NCBI GenBank assembly: GCA_035628035.1 | Contig: DASPKS010000178.1 | Location: forward strand, 1 to 7,607 | DNA from: DASPKS01 sp035628035 | GTDB lineage: Bacteria; Bacteroidota; Rhodothermia; Rhodothermales; Rubricoccaceae | Direction of reading: 5' to 3' | DNA: 7,607 nucleotides | Shown here: positions 1 through 6,500 of the stretch, one piece after another | Layout: every line of letters starts with the position of its first letter | How positions within the stretch are numbered: the first letter of the stretch is position 1 | The notes under the pieces: model-generated | What the model saw: only the letters and a program-made list of their open reading frames with translations | What the model was told of the DNA's origin: nothing | Database searches by the model: none | Program-made: the position numbers and the translations under genes

Positions 1-2
1 TC

Positions 3-233
3 CCTGCCGCGCGGTACCTCCCGCACGCGCGCACGGTCGCCCGCGCGTTCGCCGATCCGTCGGGCGCCACGGCCGACGCGGTGGCCCGGCACTACGGGAT
101 CGCCGCGTGGGTCGTGACCGACCTCGACCCCGTCTGGAACAACCCCCGCTCGTGGGTGTGGACCCGCCGCCCTGCCCTCGCCCTCCCGCACGTCCGCGTT
201 TTGTTGACGCAGGCGGCTGGGCAGGGGCCCTGA
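3..233 (+). CDS. C-terminal fragment of an unidentified protein (5' end outside window)
   Basis: An open frame enters from the left edge and ends at a TGA at 231-233, giving 76 visible residues. The codons look like real high-GC coding sequence, with G/C strongly preferred at third positions. The visible tail includes GIAAWVVTDLDPVWNNPRSW followed by VWTRRPALALPHVRVLL. An alternating hydrophobic strand (AAWVVTD), then Trp-rich residues and a final HVRVLL strand recall the small soluble C-terminal domain found at the end of some multi-membrane-span GT-C-type glycosyltransferases. No membrane segment or catalytic motif is visible, so this is only a guess. It lies on the same strand as the phosphatase gene and 21 nt upstream of it, so all three + strand genes may share a transcript. 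I am fairly confident that it is a gene end and do not know its function. Confidence 0.55.
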   Translation, partial: PAARYLPHARTVARAFADPSGATADAVARHYGIAAWVVTDLDPVWNNPRSWVWTRRPALALPHVRVLLTQAAGQGP

Positions 234-254
234 TCGACGGAAACCCTCGACGTG

Positions 255-743
255 ATGGACCGACCGATCCGCATCCTCTTCGTGTGCGCCGGCAACATCT
301 GCCGGAGCCCGCTGGCCGAGGGCGTCTTCCGCGCGAAGGTGGAGGCGGCCGGGCTCGCCGATAAGTTCGAGATCGCCTCGGCCGGCACCGGCGCCTGGCA
401 CGTCGGCGAGCCGCCCGACGCGCGGATGCGCCGCACCGCCTACGGCCGCGGCGTCTCCCTTGAAGCCCTCCGCGCGCGCCACCTCCAGCGCGAGCACCTC
501 GGCCACTACGACCACGTGTTCGTGATGGACAAGCACAACCTCCACGACGCGCTCTACCTCGACCCCGACGGCGACCACAGCACGCGCGTCCGCCTCTTCC
601 GCGAGTTCGACCCTGACCCCGGCGACTACCAGGTGCCCGACCCCTACTACGGCGGCCCCGAGGGGTTCGACCGCGTCTACGACATGGTGGATCGGACGGC
701 CGACGCCATCCTCGCGCGGCTGCGGGAGATCTACCGCCTGTGA
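255..743 (+). CDS. Low-molecular-weight protein tyrosine phosphatase family protein
   Basis: This is a cytosolic phosphatase of the LMW-PTP family, 162 residues from the ATG at 255; a GTG directly before it at 252 is an alternative start. The N-terminal strand leads into the P-loop VCAGNICRSP, with nucleophile Cys11, backdoor Cys16, phosphate-binding Arg17 and Ser18. The general-acid motif DPYYGG follows near the C-terminus (Asp129, Tyr131, Tyr132). SAGTGAW (ending at Trp48) and the VMDKHNL segment are also family-typical. Length is close to the usual 150-160, and no catalytic residue is missing. Family members hydrolyse phosphotyrosine, arsenate (in the related ArsC branch) or sugar phosphates on proteins. 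The tight 4-nt overlap with a fructosamine-kinase gene favours a protein-ribulosamine-5-phosphatase role, as reported for a human homologue. Bacterial homologues also control exopolysaccharide tyrosine kinases, but no such kinase is visible here. Family assignment is secure; the substrate is inferred. Confidence 0.93.
   Translation: MDRPIRILFVCAGNICRSPLAEGVFRAKVEAAGLADKFEIASAGTGAWHVGEPPDARMRRTAYGRGVSLEALRARHLQREHLGHYDHVFVMDKHNLHDALYLDPDGDHSTRVRLFREFDPDPGDYQVPDPYYGGPEGFDRVYDMVDRTADAILARLREIYRL
724..728 (+). promoter_or_regulatory. Possible Shine-Dalgarno for the fructosamine kinase GTG start
   Basis: GGGAG lies 11 nt before the GTG at 740, inside the end of the phosphatase gene. It is the only reasonable ribosome site in front of this start and supports reading 740 as the initiation codon. 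In a G-rich genome a five-base match is weak evidence on its own. Confidence 0.35.
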
Positions 744-1636
744 GCCTCTCGCCTCCGGTGCGGCAGGCCGTCGAAGGCGTCGTGGGGGCGGTGCGGCGCA
801 CGGCGCCGGTGGGCGGGGGGTGCATCGCGCACGCCACGCGCGTAGAGACGAAGCGTGGGCCTTTCTTCCTGAAGTGGGCGGAGGGCCCGGCCGGCCGGAC
901 GTTCGCGAAGGAAGCGGAAGGGCTGCGGGTGCTCCGCGCCGCTGCCGGGCCGGACCTCCTCGTCCCGGAGCCGCTCCTGGTCCGCGATGCCGCCGACGGC
1001 GAGCCGGGTTTCTTCCTGGCGGAGTGGGTCGAGCGGGGTCGCGCTGACCGGGCCTACTGGGCGCGCTTCGGGGTCGCCTTCGCGGCGCTGCACCGGGCCA
1101 AGGCGCCCGTGCGCGGCGAGGCGGGGCCGTATGGCTTCCCGACCGACAACGTCATCGGCCGGCTCCCGCAGCCGAATGGATGGAGGGGGAACTGGCCTTC
1201 GTTCTTTCGCGAGCATCGCCTCGAGCCCCGCTTCGCCCTCGCCCGCGCGCAGGGGTGCTGGGACGCCGCCTGGGATGCCCTGGCAGACCGGCTGCTCGAC
1301 CGACTTTCCGATCTCCTGCCGGCCCATCCGACCCCTTCGCTCCTGCACGGCGACCTCTGGAGCGGCAACGCCTTTCCGTCCGCCGACGGCCGGGCGGTGC
1401 TCATCGACCCCGCCGTGTACGTGGGGGACCGGGAGGCCGACCTCGCGATGACGGAGCTGTTCGGCGGCTTCGAGGCCCCGTTCTACGACGCCTACCGCGC
1501 AGCGTGGCCGCTGGAGCCGGGCTACGAGGAGCGGCGCGAGGTCTACAACCTGTACCACCTCGTGAACCACCTCACGCACTTCGGGGGCGGCTACGCCAGT
1601 GGGGTCGCCCGCGTGCTGCGGCGGTTTGGCGGCTAG
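740..1636 (+). CDS. Fructosamine kinase family protein (probable ribulosamine/erythrulosamine 3-kinase)
   Basis: This 298-residue protein has the fructosamine-3-kinase/aminoglycoside-phosphotransferase fold throughout, at the family's usual length. In order: the glycine-rich P-loop GGGCIAHA (residues 25-32, with Cys28), ATP-anchoring Lys45 in FFLKW, a helix-C Glu near 58, hinge sequence FFLAEW (91-96), the catalytic loop LLHGDLWSGN (201-210, catalytic Asp205), the metal-binding Asp223 in LIDPAVYVGDREADLAM, and the family-typical tail with FYDAY and LYHLVNHLTHFGGGY. It uses ATP to phosphorylate O3 of ketosamine adducts on protein amines, destabilising them so that the amine is freed. Bacterial members characterised so far prefer ribulosamine or erythrulosamine substrates. 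The GTG start at 740 overlaps the phosphatase stop (GTGA), with a possible GGGAG ribosome site at 724-728 inside the upstream gene. This implies translational coupling. It ends 12 nt from the convergent HAD gene. Confidence 0.94.
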   Translation: MSLSPPVRQAVEGVVGAVRRTAPVGGGCIAHATRVETKRGPFFLKWAEGPAGRTFAKEAEGLRVLRAAAGPDLLVPEPLLVRDAADGEPGFFLAEWVERGRADRAYWARFGVAFAALHRAKAPVRGEAGPYGFPTDNVIGRLPQPNGWRGNWPSFFREHRLEPRFALARAQGCWDAAWDALADRLLDRLSDLLPAHPTPSLLHGDLWSGNAFPSADGRAVLIDPAVYVGDREADLAMTELFGGFEAPFYDAYRAAWPLEPGYEERREVYNLYHLVNHLTHFGGGYASGVARVLRRFGG

Positions 1637-1648
1637 GGGAGCGCCAGG

Positions 1649-2350
1649 TCAAATCGGCAGATCGCCGAAGGAAAACTGCTCCAGGGTGTCGAGGAGCACG
1701 TCCGGGTTCTCTGCAGCGAGCTGCTCCCGGGAGACGTGCCCCGTGGCGACGGCGACGGCGACGGCCCCGGCCGCGCGGGCGCACGCGATGTCGCGCGGCG
1801 TATCCCCTATGACGACGACCTCGGCAGGATCGAACCGGCGGCCGGTGTGCGCCTCCGCGCGCTCGACGGCGATGGGGACGAGGCAGTTCCGGTCCTCGTG
1901 GTCGCACCCGAACGCGCCGAAGGGGAAGTGCGACGACAGCCCGAGCCGGTCGAGCTTGAGGTAGGCCATCTCACGGAGGTTCCCCGTGACGAGCCCGAGC
2001 GCCACGCGGTCGTCGTCGGCCAGCCGTTCGACGAGGGCCTGGGCGCCGGGGAAGGCCTCTATCGCCGCCGCGCCGACCCGGGCATGCACCTCTTCCTGGT
2101 AGGCGTCGAGCGTGGCGCGGAACGTTTCCTCAAAGGTGCCTTCGTCGGCCCCGGCATCCAGGCGGAGGATCTCGCGGAAGATCTGGGGGTCGGTCTTCCC
2201 CGAGAACGAGAGGGCGTCGAAGGGGACGTCGCGGCCGAGCACGCGGCGGAGCGCCGCCGCGACGGAGGTGCGCCCGAGCCCGTGCGTCGTGAGCAGCGTC
2301 CCGTCGATGTCGAAGAGGAGCAGCTTCCGGGCGGGGATCTCCGGTCTCAT
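1649..2350 (-). CDS. HAD superfamily hydrolase (phosphoglycolate-phosphatase-like)
   Basis: A 233-residue cytosolic phosphatase. Motif I is LLFDIDGTLL (nucleophile Asp14, acid/base Asp16), followed by a helical cap (about residues 20-100). Motif II is LVTGN (Thr122) and motif IV VVIGDTPRDIACARAAG (Asp183, Asp187). The usual motif III lysine is not obvious; Arg154 in HEDRN is the nearest candidate. Length and cap type fit the phosphoglycolate phosphatase/beta-phosphoglucomutase-like branch, but no substrate can be assigned. The frame stays open to 2617, but the true start is taken as the ATG at 2350: everything upstream overlaps the end of the dehydratase gene and reads as arginine-rich nonsense, while motif I begins soon after this ATG. 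The start overlaps the dehydratase stop as ATGA, so the two are probably co-translated, perhaps linking the phosphatase to sugar-phosphate metabolism. Its 3' end faces the fructosamine kinase gene across 12 nt. Confidence 0.9.
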   Translation of the reverse strand: MRPEIPARKLLLFDIDGTLLTTHGLGRTSVAAALRRVLGRDVPFDALSFSGKTDPQIFREILRLDAGADEGTFEETFRATLDAYQEEVHARVGAAAIEAFPGAQALVERLADDDRVALGLVTGNLREMAYLKLDRLGLSSHFPFGAFGCDHEDRNCLVPIAVERAEAHTGRRFDPAEVVVIGDTPRDIACARAAGAVAVAVATGHVSREQLAAENPDVLLDTLEQFSFGDLPI

Positions 2351-3426
2351 CCGCGCCCGCCGTACTGGCGCTCGTAGTAGTCGCGGTAGGAGGCGTCCAT
2401 CACGGCGTCGAGCCAGTCGCGGTGCTCCAGGTACCAGCGGACGGTGTCGCGCATCCCGTCCTCGAACGAGTGGGCGGGCCGCCAGCCCAGCTCGCGCTCC
2501 AGCTTCGAGAAGTCCATCGCGTAGCGGAAGTCGTGGCCGGGCCGGTCGGTCACGAAGGTGATGCCCGCGCGGGCCGTCCCAGCCGGGCGGCCGAGCGCCT
2601 CGTCGACGAGGTCGCAAAGCGTCTCGACGACCTCCAGATTGCGCCGCTCAGCCCCGCCGCCGACGCAGTACGTCTCGCCGGTTTCCCCTGCGAAGAGGAT
2701 GCGCTCGATGGCGGCGGCGTGGTCCTCCACGTGGAGCCAGTCGCGCACGTTCTCACCCTTCCCATAGACCGGCAGCGGCTCCAGCGCCGCCGCCCGCGCG
2801 ATGATGAGGGGGACGAGCTTCTCCGGGAATTGGTAGGGGCCGTAGTTGTTCGAGCAGTTCGAGACGACGACGGGTAGCCCGTACGTGTCGAAGTAAGCGC
2901 GGGCGAGGTGGTCGCTGCCGGCCTTCGAGGCGGAGTAGGGCGAGTGGGGGTCGTAGGGCGTCACCTCGGAGAAGGGCGGGTCGCCGGGCGCGAGCGCGCC
3001 GAAGACCTCGTCGGTGGAGACGTGGTGGAAGCGGACGTCGCCAGGCGGTCCCTCCGCCAGCCATGCCTGGCGCGCAGCGTCGAGGAGGGTGGCCGTGCCT
3101 AGGACGTTTGTCCGGACGAACGCGAGCGGATCGAGGATCGACCGGTCCACGTGGCTCTCGGCCGCGAAGTGGACGACCGTCGAGAACCCGTGCGCGGCGA
3201 ATAGCCCGCCGACAAGGTCAGCGTCGGCGATGTCGCCCTGGACAAACGCGTAGTTCGGGGCGTCCTCGACGGCCTGCAGGTTCAGCAGGTTGCCCGCGTA
3301 CGTGAGCAGGTCGAGGTTGACGAAGCGGACGCCCGGGTGGCGCGGCACCATCCGGAGGAGGAAGTTCGACCCGATGAAGCCGGCGCCGCCGGTGACGAGG
3401 ACGCTCGTGGGGGTGTGCTGGGGCAT
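2347..3426 (-). CDS. rfbB: dTDP-glucose 4,6-dehydratase
   Basis: This 359-residue extended-SDR enzyme converts dTDP-glucose to dTDP-4-keto-6-deoxyglucose in the cytosol, the second step towards dTDP-rhamnose and other deoxysugars of surface polysaccharides. NAD binding is shown by TGGAGFIGS (12-20) and Asp39 in VNLDLLTYAGN. The catalytic residues are Thr138-Asp139-Glu140 in VSTDEVFG and the Tyr164-Lys168 pair in SPYSASKAGSDHL. Specificity segments SNCSNNYGPYQFPEKL (189-204) and RDWLHVEDH (228-236) are diagnostic of this enzyme rather than of generic UDP-sugar epimerases. Length matches the family (about 330-360) and nothing is missing. The ATG at 3426 begins only six residues before the Rossmann strand, so the start is secure. 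The usual partners (thymidylyltransferase, epimerase, reductase) are not in the window; they may lie elsewhere. The gene is divergent from polA and is followed by the overlapping HAD gene. Confidence 0.95.
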   Translation of the reverse strand: MPQHTPTSVLVTGGAGFIGSNFLLRMVPRHPGVRFVNLDLLTYAGNLLNLQAVEDAPNYAFVQGDIADADLVGGLFAAHGFSTVVHFAAESHVDRSILDPLAFVRTNVLGTATLLDAARQAWLAEGPPGDVRFHHVSTDEVFGALAPGDPPFSEVTPYDPHSPYSASKAGSDHLARAYFDTYGLPVVVSNCSNNYGPYQFPEKLVPLIIARAAALEPLPVYGKGENVRDWLHVEDHAAAIERILFAGETGETYCVGGGAERRNLEVVETLCDLVDEALGRPAGTARAGITFVTDRPGHDFRYAMDFSKLERELGWRPAHSFEDGMRDTVRWYLEHRDWLDAVMDASYRDYYERQYGGRG

Positions 3427-3532
3427 GGGCCGAAGTTACCGGAGGGGGAGGGGGCCTGGCCCACCCCTCTTTGCTGCCGGAACGCTGTCACCGCCGCGCG
3501 GTAGGTTCTCCCGATTGCTCTCGCCCCGCCCG
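3427..3532. promoter_or_regulatory. Divergent intergenic region between rfbB and polA, probable promoters
   Basis: These 106 nt are the only spacer long enough to carry promoters, and both flanking genes read away from it. Two sequences partly match the Bacteroidota -7 element TAnnTTTG: TAACTTCG on the - strand (3438-3431) and TAGGTTCT on the + strand (3502-3509). No convincing -33 TTG sits at the right distance: the TTG at 3471 is 28 nt before the + strand match, which is too far. An imperfect inverted repeat, GAGGGG at 3448-3453 and CCCCTC at 3464-3469, encloses a GGGCC-T-GGCCC palindrome (3452-3462) and could be an operator or chance in a G-tract. No Shine-Dalgarno precedes either ATG. Confidence 0.4.
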
Positions 3533-6500
3533 ATGCCCGACCAGCCCGACCTCTTCGAGAACCCCCTCGCAACGCCCCCCGACGGCGCGCCCGAGCAGGC
3601 CGCCGACGGCGATCCCGAGGAGACGGCGGAGGCGGCCACCGACCAGCCACCGGAAGCAAGAAAAGAAAGGCTGTACCTGGTGGACGCGATGGCGCTGGCC
3701 TACCGCGCCCACTTCGCCTTCATCAGCCGCCCCCTCATCAACTCGAAGGGGCTCAACACGAGCGCGGCCTACGGGTTCGTCGTCGCCCTCCTCAAGCTGC
3801 TCGAGGATGAGAAGCCGGAGCACATCGCCGTCGTGTTCGACGCCGTCGGGCCGGGGGGGACCTTCCGCGATGCGCTCTACGCCGACTACAAGGCGAACCG
3901 GGCGCCCATGCCCGACGGCCTCCGCGAGTGCCTCCCCCACCTCCCCCACATCGTCGAGGCGTTCGACATCCCCTGCCTGACGATCCCCGGCGTCGAGGCC
4001 GACGACGTGATCGGGACCCTCGCCAAGCGCGCCGAGAGCGAGAACGTCGACGTCGTGATCGTCTCGCCCGACAAGGACTTCCGCCAGCTCCTCTCCTCCT
4101 GCGTTTCCATCTTCAAGCCGGCCTACAAGGGCGAGGCGTTCGACCGCGAGACGGCCGACACCTTCCGCAAGAAGTACGGGCTGGAGCCCGAGCAGTTCAT
4201 CGACGTGCTCGCCCTCCTCGGCGACGCCTCCGACAACGTGCCCGGCGTCCCCGGCATCGGGGAAAAGACGGCGCCGGAGCTGGTGAAGCAGTACGGCTCC
4301 GTTGAGAACCTCCTCGCGCACGCCGAGGAGGTCAAGGCCAAGCGCGTCCGCGAGGGGCTGATCGAGCACCGCGACGACGCGCTCCTCAGCAAGCGGCTCG
4401 TCACCATCGACACGGCCGTCCCGCTCGACGTGGACTGGCACCGCCTCCGCCGCACCCCGCCCGACGTGGAGGCGCTCCACGCCCTGTTCAATGAGCTGGA
4501 GTTCGGGGGCCGCCTCCGCAGCCGGATCGAGGCCTACGCCGCCGGCGAGCCGCGCCGCCCGAAGGGGTTCACCACGCTCCCCGAGGATGACCCCTCGCTG
4601 GCGTTCGACTTCGGCCCCTATGCACCCGTCGAGACGCTGGCCGAGGCCGACGTGGAGTACACCATCGCGCGGGGCAAGACCGACCTCCCGGCTGCCGCCG
4701 CGCACGCCGAAGGGAAGCCGGTGTATTCGTTCGACACCGAGACGACCTCGGTGGACCCCATGCACGCCTCGCTCGTGGGCATCTCGCTAGCGAGCGAAGA
4801 GAAAAAGGCTGTCTACGTCCCCACGCCGATGCCGGACGGGACGACGGACCAGGCCGTGCTCGACGCGCTCCGCCCCGCGCTCGAAGATCCCGCCGCGCTC
4901 AAGATCGGCCACAACGTGAAGTACGACCTCGTCGTCCTGGGGCGGCACGGCGTCGAAGTGGCCGGGCCGTTCTTCGACACGATGGTGGCGCACTACCTCA
5001 TCCAGCCCGAGGCCAGCCACAAGCTCGACGACGTCTCCAGCTTCTTCCTGAACTACCGGCCGAAGCCGATCAGCGACCTCATCGGGACGGGCAAGAACGC
5101 CCTCTCGATGCGCGACGTGCCGCTCGACGAGGTCGGCCCCTACGCCGCTGAAGACGCCGACGTGGCGCTCCGGCTCTGGCCCGTCCTCAAGGCCAAGCTC
5201 GAAGAGGACCGGCTCCTCCAGATCGCCGAGGAGATCGAGTTCCCCCTCGTGCCCGTGCTGGCCGACATGGAGCGGGCGGGCGTGAAGGTGGACCCGGCCG
5301 TGCTCGCGCAGATCGGCGTGGAGCTGGAGGCGGAGATGCGCCGGCTCGAAGGGGAGATCTACAAGGCCGCCGGGCGCGCGTTCGGGATCGGCTCGCCCAA
5401 GCAGATCGCAGAGGTGCTGTTCAATCCTCCCCCCACCGACGAGGACCGCGCCGCCGCTGCGCGGTGGGCCGAGGAGGTGAAGGACCCCAAGGCGGCCGGC
5501 AAGACGAAGAAGCGGCTGGAGGAGGAGCGGCCCACCTTCGGGCTCGGCCTGCTGCCGCTCGAAAAGACCGGCTCCGGCACGGCCTCGACGAACGAGCGCG
5601 TGCTGGAGCAGCTCGCCACCGAGCACCCGCTCCCGGGCTTCGTGCTCGACTGGCGGAAGCTCGCCAAGCTCAAGGGCACCTACATCGACGCGCTCCCCGC
5701 GCAGATCCACCCCGAGACGGGCCGCATCCACACCGACTTCAACCAGACCATCGCGGCCACGGGGCGGCTCTCGTCGAACAACCCGAACCTCCAGAACATC
5801 CCCATCCGGACCGACCTCGGCCGGGAGATCCGCCGCGCGTTCGTGGCCGAGCCGGGGTGCGTGCTGCTCTCGGCCGACTACGCGCAGATCGAGCTCCGCA
5901 TCATCGCCCACATGAGCGGCGACCGGGGGCTCATCGAGGCGTTCCAGAGCGGGCTCGACATCCACACCGCCACGGCCAGCCGCGTGTTCGGCGTCGACCT
6001 GGAGAAGGTGACGCGGGCAATGCGGAACCAGGTGAAGCAGGTGAACTACGGCATCCCGTACGGGATCTCCGCGTTCGGGCTCGCCCAGCGGCTGCGGATC
6101 GGCAACAAGGAGGCACAGCAGCTCATCGACCAGTACCGCGCCTCCTACCCTGACGTGGGGCGGTTCCTCGACACCATCATCGAGGAGGCCCGCGAGAAGG
6201 GGTACGTCGAGACGCTGCTCGGGCGGCGGCGGTACGTCCCGCTCCTGGGGTCGCGGAACCCTGCCGAGCGAGCCACCGCCGAGCGGATCGCCGTGAACAT
6301 GCCCGTGCAGGGGACGCAGGCTGACATGATCAAGCGCGCGATGGTGGCGGTGCACCGGCGCATCCGCGAGGAGGGGCTGAAGGCCCGGATGATCCTCCAG
6401 GTCCACGACGAGCTCGTGTTCGAGGTGCCGGAGGGGGAGGTGGACGTCCTCACGCCCCTCGTGGTGGAGGAGATGAAGGGGGCGCTCCCGCTGACCGTGC

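Noticed and set aside
204..209. TTGACG resembling a sigma-70 -35 box before the phosphatase gene
   Set aside because: No -10-like sequence follows at 16-18 nt, it lies inside the upstream coding frame, and Bacteroidota-type promoters differ from this pattern.
731..1579. 282-codon open frame antisense to the fructosamine kinase gene
   Set aside because: Arg/Pro/Glu-rich composition without motifs; the sense frame encodes a complete kinase.
1637..1648. Possible terminator between the convergent kinase and HAD genes
   Set aside because: Only 12 nt, without a hairpin or T-run on either strand.
1745..1763. Short GGCGAC tandem repeat
   Set aside because: It encodes an Ala-Val-Ala-Val strand of the HAD protein and is explained by codon choice; the similar ACGTCC repeat near 6877-6893 encodes the Asp-Val repeat of the MBL protein.
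2351..2617. Upstream in-frame extension of the HAD gene to 2617
   Set aside because: It lies wholly within the rfbB coding sequence, reads as Arg-rich shadow protein, and the ATG at 2350 sits 13 codons before the catalytic Asp as expected.
3290..3532. Upstream in-frame extension of polA (starts at 3290 or 3425)
   Set aside because: The extension overlaps the beginning of rfbB on the other strand and the promoter spacer, and encodes Arg/Gly/Pro-rich sequence unlike any PolA; the ATG at 3533 is the sensible start.
3488..4765. 425-codon open frame antisense to the first third of polA
   Set aside because: Same GC-driven shadow effect; Val/Gly/Glu/Leu-rich composition, no recognisable domain, opposite to the well-conserved 5'-nuclease domain.
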